Made by a program: the position numbers and the translations under genes
Part shown: piece after piece, positions 59,160-64,000 of the stretch
Numbering within the stretch: position 1 is the stretch's first letter
How the letters are laid out: each line of letters starts with the position of its first letter
Source: Cryptomeria japonica
Lineage: Eukaryota; Streptophyta; Pinopsida; Cupressales; Cupressaceae
Assembly (NCBI RefSeq): GCF_030272615.1
Contig: NC_081415.1
Coordinates: forward strand, 189,190,270-189,254,269
DNA length: 64,000 bases
Direction of reading: 5' to 3'
The notes under the pieces: model-generated
The model's input: the letters and a program-made list of their open reading frames with translations, nothing else
Database searches by the model: none
Told to the model about the DNA's origin: nothing

Positions 59160-62100
59160 TTATTTAAAGACATGATAGATTGAATGAGGTATTTGAATAT
59201 GACATGCTAAATGCTCAACTATAAGTGAGATCAAAAACATGTATAAAATTGAAGAAGAAAAGTCACAAGAACTCTTAGAAGAGGGATGAGTGTAATTTAT
59301 TAGAGCCTTATCCCTGGAGGAAAGGACTTTATGATGAATAGGAGATAAAGATTCATAAGTGGATTTAGAAATTTGAGGGGATTCATAAAGAGATTTGTTC
59401 ATTGCCAAGATTTCCTTATGAGGGGAATGAGAGTTGATAGAAGTAGAAGATGATTTAGTTGAAGTGAGATCATCATCACTACTAAATATAGCATTCACAT
59501 TGAGAGATGGTCTTTTAGATGCTTTAGTGTGTTTGTAGGGATTGTAGCCAAGTCCAAAGGCATAATTGTGAAAATTAGTCTCTAGAGGAACTTTTATCCC
59601 TTGTTCATGAGTGCCACAACCATTTCCATGATACCCATGCTTAGCAAAAATGCGAAAACCATGACCATAACGATCAGCCATTTTAGGAAGAGAAGGTGGT
59701 TTTTCATAAGACAAAGAATCAAACTCTTCATAATTAGAGGTGTGAGGAGAAGAAGTTTGAGAAGCGGCCACAAAATTATTGCTCATAGATTCAGGTAAGA
59801 CTGATTGATCTCTAGTTTCTTCCTTCTTCTTACCTTTAAAATCTCTAGGAGGAACCCTATACTCACCTACAAAGGTGGGATTGAAATCAAGAGATCCCCA
59901 ATCATCTTCTGCGAGAACCTTCTTAGGATCAAAAGCCTTTTCATGTGTAGACTCAAGTCGAGAAGGATCTTCTTTAGGAGCTTTAGGCTCATCCAAAGAA
60001 TTTTGATTATTAGAGGGTGATGATTTATCCATAGGTATCTTGTTCAAAGAGTCATTACTAGAAGAGGAAGACTTAGAAGAACTCCCTTTGGAAGTAGATG
60101 TTTGCAAACAAGCCTGAAGATTAGTATCGCCTATCAAGGTATATGTCTTATTGTTATAAATGAATTTAACTTGTCTATGCAATGTAGAGGGGACAGCTTG
60201 CATACTGTGAATCCAAGGTCTCCCTAATAACAAGTTGTATGTTAAATTTCCCGACATAACATGGATAGGAGTAGGCAAAGTAACAGGTCCCACTGTGACG
60301 GGTAAGGTGATAATACCTAATGAAGATTTAGCCACATTATCAAAGCCTCGAATGGGATGAGAGTCAGGCTCAATAAGGGATGTATCCACATTCATCTTAT
60401 GCAATAGATTAATGCTACACACATTAAGGCCAGAGCCATTATCTACCAGTGTTCGTCTTATAGCAGTGTCATTTATGATAACCACAATCATCAAGGGATC
60501 ATATTGTTGTTGAATTTCACTAGTAGGCAACTCATCTTGGGTAAACACAATTTGAGCTTTAGGATTCATCACAGAGTTAACCAAAGACACTATATTACTA
60601 GATATATTAGGTGGAGGAACATTCAAATCTTTCAAGGCATCTTGTAACATTCCATGATGAACAGAAGAAGTTTGTATCAAATCCCAAAGAGATATCTTTG
60701 CCGGAGTAGTTTTAAGTTGTTCTATGAGATCATAGTCCTCACTAAGCATTTGTGAAATACGAGGCGCTTGAGGAAGAATAGGTTGGGAAGGAGGAAGCGA
60801 AGTGGGGATAACTGGAGGAGGACTAGGTTGCCTATTGTTTCTTGTGTTATAGGTATGGGCAACCGCATGATAACTCTCTCTAGTTAGTTGCTTAGCATAC
60901 TCATAAGGGCTCTTAGAAGAATAACCTCCTTGCACAATAATAATAGGTTTGTTAGGAGTGCAAAAAGAATCATTAGCATAACCACCTTGAACCACTAAGA
61001 TAGGCTTATTTAAAGGTTGAGAATTTTGAGAAGGACAAGCACCTTGGATAGTGAAGAGAGGTTTGTTAGGTGTTTCATTCACATGTATCAAATTGATTGA
61101 GGATGGTTTAGAGGAATGAACAAAAGTGTTGGAAGAATTATTGATAGTCTTCTCTTGCACTAAAATCTTATCACGGATTAAATCAATTTTAGGAGAGAGA
61201 CAAGGGGTAAGCATTGATGTTCTAGTAGGAAGAGGAAAGGTCATATCATCCTCTATCATCACAGGATCTACATGGGGAATAAACTCTCTAGGAGAAGGAT
61301 CAACACTACTCTCTAAAGTCTCACTTTTGAGAGGGAGATCTTTGAAGGAAATGTTAACCATCTTGCTTTGAACTAGGGTTTCCTTATGAGTAGATCTAAG
61401 TTGAGGAAAGGGAGAATAATTGAGATTCAAGGAAGGTGATAAATTATCAAGGGAGAGAGAATAATCTACACCTTCTTCTAATGGTTCATCCCAAATAGTG
61501 AAGTGGTTGAAAGGAATGTTTGAAGTATTGTCAATTTCGGGAGAGGAGATAACATTGTTTATTAATTCCTCATCCTTAGAAGGGAGAGCATCAATAGATG
61601 TGTTAAACTCATCCTCTTTCCTCAAAATATGTTCAATATGATCTTTAGGGGAGAGAGAATTAAGGAAAGTGCTTATTATTTCATCTTCTTTCTCTAAAGG
61701 ATGCTTATGGGTAAGACAAACTTTAGGAGAAGGGTAAGCATTTATCATTAATTCATCATCTCTAGTGGGAATTTTGTTGGAAAAGGAAAGGCCATCACTA
61801 GGAAATGTAGGGATAATGTCATCTTCTTGCACACAAGGATCCTCATGAAGGGAGCATTTTTTAGGAGACACAAAGGCATCAAGGGCATCATCCCACAAAG
61901 CATGATCATATCTATTAAAAGGTTTATCTTTTGATTCAAAAGGAGATAATTCCTCATAGAGGGGATTATTGAACACAACCATGTTACTAGATTCAATGGA
62001 AGAGTTGATAGGAATGTACCCTTGAGAGGAACCATTCAACTTATCTTTCTCATCACAACGAAATGGCATAGTAACAATGTTTATGAGTTTTTGGTAAAAT

Positions 62101-62198
62101 GAAGGTTTGGTATATTTAGATTTTAAAAACTCATCTAAAGCTTCAACTAACTCATAATCATCACAAATATGAACATCTTGCAAATAAAAATCTGACAT
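59160..62198 (-). CDS. Gypsy-B intact ORF: retropepsin-like protease domain plus G-patch-like motif
   Basis: One uninterrupted frame of 1012 codons from the ATG at 62198, about 170 bases inside the 5' LTR. Residues 1-450 are acidic and low-complexity, with degenerate repeats (SPK...H...P...ED.I..TF) and three NKP-(8-17 residues)-QGG/QGA-like units near 390-440. Residues about 560-690 resemble a plant gypsy retropepsin: LVDNGSG with Asp near 586 and LLLGRPWIHSM near 656. The usual DTG/DSG reads DNG, so catalysis is doubtful. Residues about 845-880 (GHGFRIFAKHGYHGNGCGTH, then EQG) fit a G-patch, an RNA-binding glycine motif that follows protease in betaretroviruses. Ser-rich linkers flank it. 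No gag core, RT or integrase is present. The open frame may reflect youth, selection or both. Confidence 0.8.
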   Translation of the reverse strand: MSDFYLQDVHICDDYELVEALDEFLKSKYTKPSFYQKLINIVTMPFRCDEKDKLNGSSQGYIPINSSIESSNMVVFNNPLYEELSPFESKDKPFNRYDHALWDDALDAFVSPKKCSLHEDPCVQEDDIIPTFPSDGLSFSNKIPTRDDELMINAYPSPKVCLTHKHPLEKEDEIISTFLNSLSPKDHIEHILRKEDEFNTSIDALPSKDEELINNVISSPEIDNTSNIPFNHFTIWDEPLEEGVDYSLSLDNLSPSLNLNYSPFPQLRSTHKETLVQSKMVNISFKDLPLKSETLESSVDPSPREFIPHVDPVMIEDDMTFPLPTRTSMLTPCLSPKIDLIRDKILVQEKTINNSSNTFVHSSKPSSINLIHVNETPNKPLFTIQGACPSQNSQPLNKPILVVQGGYANDSFCTPNKPIIIVQGGYSSKSPYEYAKQLTRESYHAVAHTYNTRNNRQPSPPPVIPTSLPPSQPILPQAPRISQMLSEDYDLIEQLKTTPAKISLWDLIQTSSVHHGMLQDALKDLNVPPPNISSNIVSLVNSVMNPKAQIVFTQDELPTSEIQQQYDPLMIVVIINDTAIRRTLVDNGSGLNVCSINLLHKMNVDTSLIEPDSHPIRGFDNVAKSSLGIITLPVTVGPVTLPTPIHVMSGNLTYNLLLGRPWIHSMQAVPSTLHRQVKFIYNNKTYTLIGDTNLQACLQTSTSKGSSSKSSSSSNDSLNKIPMDKSSPSNNQNSLDEPKAPKEDPSRLESTHEKAFDPKKVLAEDDWGSLDFNPTFVGEYRVPPRDFKGKKKEETRDQSVLPESMSNNFVAASQTSSPHTSNYEEFDSLSYEKPPSLPKMADRYGHGFRIFAKHGYHGNGCGTHEQGIKVPLETNFHNYAFGLGYNPYKHTKASKRPSLNVNAIFSSDDDLTSTKSSSTSINSHSPHKEILAMNKSLYESPQISKSTYESLSPIHHKVLSSRDKALINYTHPSSKSSCDFSSSILYMFLISLIVEHLACHIQIPHSIYHVFK

Positions 62199-62351
62199 TT
62201 TGAAATTGCATAAAATTTAAACACACAATGCAAAGAAACACACCTTTTTTTTTCTTTTTTTTTTCTTTTTAATGAAAATGAAATTAAAACACACTAAATC
62301 TAGATCTAGATCTAACAAATGCAATGCAAGAGGAAGCAATGATAGATTCAC

Positions 62352-62364
62352 GTCGGGTTCACCA
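62352..62364 (-). other. Gypsy-B primer-binding site candidate
   Basis: The minus strand reads TGGTGAACCCGAC three bases after the LTR end at 62368, identical in sequence and spacing to Gypsy-A. Confidence 0.72.
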
Positions 62365-62367
62365 AAA

Positions 62368-64000
62368 TGTGTAGGGGAAAAAGCGAGACTAAGTTAACAT
62401 GCCCTAATCCTACCTTTTGACACACATTACGGAATACGAAAGAGCCTAGAGATATCGCACAATTGGCTACTTCTTTTTGTGGAAGAGAGAGCCACGGGAT
62501 ATCTATTAGGATTTCTATTCCTTTGTTGAAATTGGAAGATCAAATGATGCAAGTTCAATCCCTAACCCCAAAGTGCAAGTATGAACTAATAACAAGATTG
62601 CAGAATTGAACTTAAACAATGGAAAGCTGTAAATACAAGGATGAAATAAGAATGCAGGTGCGTACCCAGAGTTAAAATCTGATTGAAAATGTTCGGGACG
62701 GGGGCGCGGGCGCCACTGTCCTGATTCTGCCCCTGAAACTGCTCCGAAAACTGCTGTTTTTGCACTTTGGAAAAAGCTGTCAAAAATGCTGAAAATGCTG
62801 TCGGACCAGGGCGCCCAGTAGGGAGCAGGGTGCCCAGAAGGGACCAGGGCGCCCAGCGCCCCTGTCCTGGCAGGACCAGGGCGCCCCACGCCCCTGTCCT
62901 GGTCTTTTTCTCTGAAATTTGGTGGGAAGGTCGGTCTCAGTCTGCTTCTCCCGGATCTGCAACCTGCGGCGTCGTCCGAGTCCCGAAACCTGCACTTATA
63001 TCTGAAAAGGTGTTTGGGCAGCTATATAGGGTTTTGCCTTAGTCAAACCCCCGCTTCGGTGATTTCCACTTCCACGAATAGCCAAGTTGTATTGTAAAAT
63101 GTATTGCGTGTGCAGACCTAGTGTGTGTGCAAGGTCCTTAAATGCAAGAAAGCAAACTAGAGCAACCTAGAAAGTAAACCCTAATTGCTTGTAAATGATA
63201 ATGTAAATGCTCTAAATCAAGATGCAAAGTGATCTAAAGCATGAATAAAGGATATATTGAAGCTTATGCAAAGACATGAAAACAACATGAAATCATACCC
63301 AACCCTCAAGGGAGGAGTACAAGCCAATCTTCAGTCGGTAATTTCCTATTGTTCTTCAATGTCTTCCAAGCCCTAAGTGGATGAATGAATTTGATAAGTG
63401 CTTGATAGAGGAATGTTGAATGTTGTTGAAGTCTTCAAAGATCTACTCTTTCGCTGCATATGAGGTCCTTGAAAGCCAAAAATTCGGGCCTTTCAAATGA
63501 AGAAAGAGAGCTCTTATGTATGAAACCCTAGGTCTTAATTTTGACTTTTGGCCGACCTAGAGATTGAATATCCCACCAATTTCTTGGGGTTAAGCTTTAT
63601 TTTATGATTGGATCGTGCTCCCAAAATTTCGGGAAAAATGTCCAGGACCATGTTGCACGGGCGCCATGGTCCCGACAACTTTTCACCAAATTTTCAGGGA
63701 CATCGGATATGATGATTTTAGAGAGAATCCCGAAGTTACAGGTGATTTCGAGATGTTTTGACCCCCGAAATCAAGCCCCCAAGTTCAAAATAGGACCTAA
63801 TTAGGGTTTTTGATTAAATGATGTATTGGAAGAATAAAATGAAAGGGCCACACTTTAATGAAAGGGCCCAACTTTATGATATAGGAGATGATAAAATAGA
63901 ACCTTAGACCTAATTAATTTGATTAATTAAGTGCTAAAGGGGAAATGCAATGCAAAATGCAAAATGCGCCAAGGCGGGTGCTAAACTAGGTGTGAAATTG
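62368..64000 (-). repeat. Gypsy-B 5' LTR, partial (runs off the window)
   Basis: Begins TGTGTAGGGG on the plus strand. From 63536 it matches the 3' LTR fragment. About 40 more bases would be expected beyond 64000 to reach gacgctaca. Short frames within it (for example 62515-62889) have no support. Confidence 0.85.
62803..62902. repeat. GC-rich minisatellite in the Gypsy-B LTR
   Basis: Four imperfect copies of a GACCAGGGCGCCCAG-type word, alternating with CGCCCCTGTCCTGG, in otherwise AT-rich DNA. The words are near self-complementary. Gypsy-A has a similar but sequence-different array at the comparable LTR position. Confidence 0.8.

Larger units (their letters stand above)
57580..64000 (-). 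mobile_element. Gypsy-B: young non-autonomous Ty3/gypsy-type element, cut by the window edge
   Basis: The 3' LTR is represented only by 57580-58082 (outer part missing). The internal region is 58083-62367. The 5' LTR starts at 62368 and continues past 64000. The 465 bp shared by both LTRs (57580-58044 and 63536-64000) differ at about six positions by eye, so insertion is recent. The single coding region is an intact 1012-codon ORF. There is no gag core, RT, RNase H or integrase. PBS and LTR termini are shared with Gypsy-A, so both probably depended on the same autonomous partner. Confidence 0.85.

Noticed and set aside
62515-62889. Pro/Gly-rich 124-codon frame
   Set aside because: It lies inside the Gypsy-B LTR over the GC-rich minisatellite; composition explains its openness.

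Overview
The window is nuclear DNA from a seed plant with a large, repeat-filled genome. The supporting signs are one intron-containing MATE transporter gene, LTR retrotransposons with plant-type initiator-Met PBS and PPT sequences, a plant L1-type LINE with a C-terminal RNase H, telomere-type CCCTAAA words, and CAG-to-TAG decay typical of methylated plant repeats. Very low gene density and long AT-rich LTRs would suit a conifer or other gymnosperm, but that is inference only. Only one ordinary host gene was found.

Layout: 1-1890 is AT-rich upstream DNA with a 48-bp tandem repeat. 1891-3831 (+) is an apparently intact two-exon MATE/DTX gene, followed by a duplicated 3' flank. 5059-12469 (-) is Copia-1, a full-length but stop-ridden element with TSD tatta. 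About 12590-13900 is a very long imperfect foldback. About 14281-27840 is a three-level nest: an old decayed plus-strand LTR element (D) holds a small non-coding minus-strand LTR element (C, 15477-25193), which holds Copia-2 (17165-24714). About 28390-34440 (+) is a 5'-truncated LINE with an unusual 1.7-kb 3' segment carrying its own TATA-like box and an RGG-tailed ORF. 35491-43289 (-) is Copia-3, with perfect TSD tggtt and few stops. 43290-49096 is non-coding and holds a tRNA-Glu-like sequence. 49097-56833 (-) is a Ty3/gypsy-type element with decayed gag and protease and no reverse transcriptase. 57580-64000 (-) is a related young element whose only gene is an intact 1012-codon ORF with a protease-like domain and a G-patch-like motif; its 5' LTR runs off the window.

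How the parts relate: the three Copia elements share PBS, PPT, gag-protease-integrase-RT-RNase H order and, inside quite different LTRs, a pair of adjacent stem-loops with compensatory base changes followed by an array of GTTAGAGGATTT-like words. The two gypsy-type elements share a primer-binding site and LTR termini but have different coding content, and neither could transpose without an RT supplied in trans. The strongest leads for something undescribed are the covarying LTR stem-loops, the protease/G-patch ORF, the extra LINE ORF, the tRNA-Glu-like sequence with a genomic CCA complement, and the 1.3-kb foldback.
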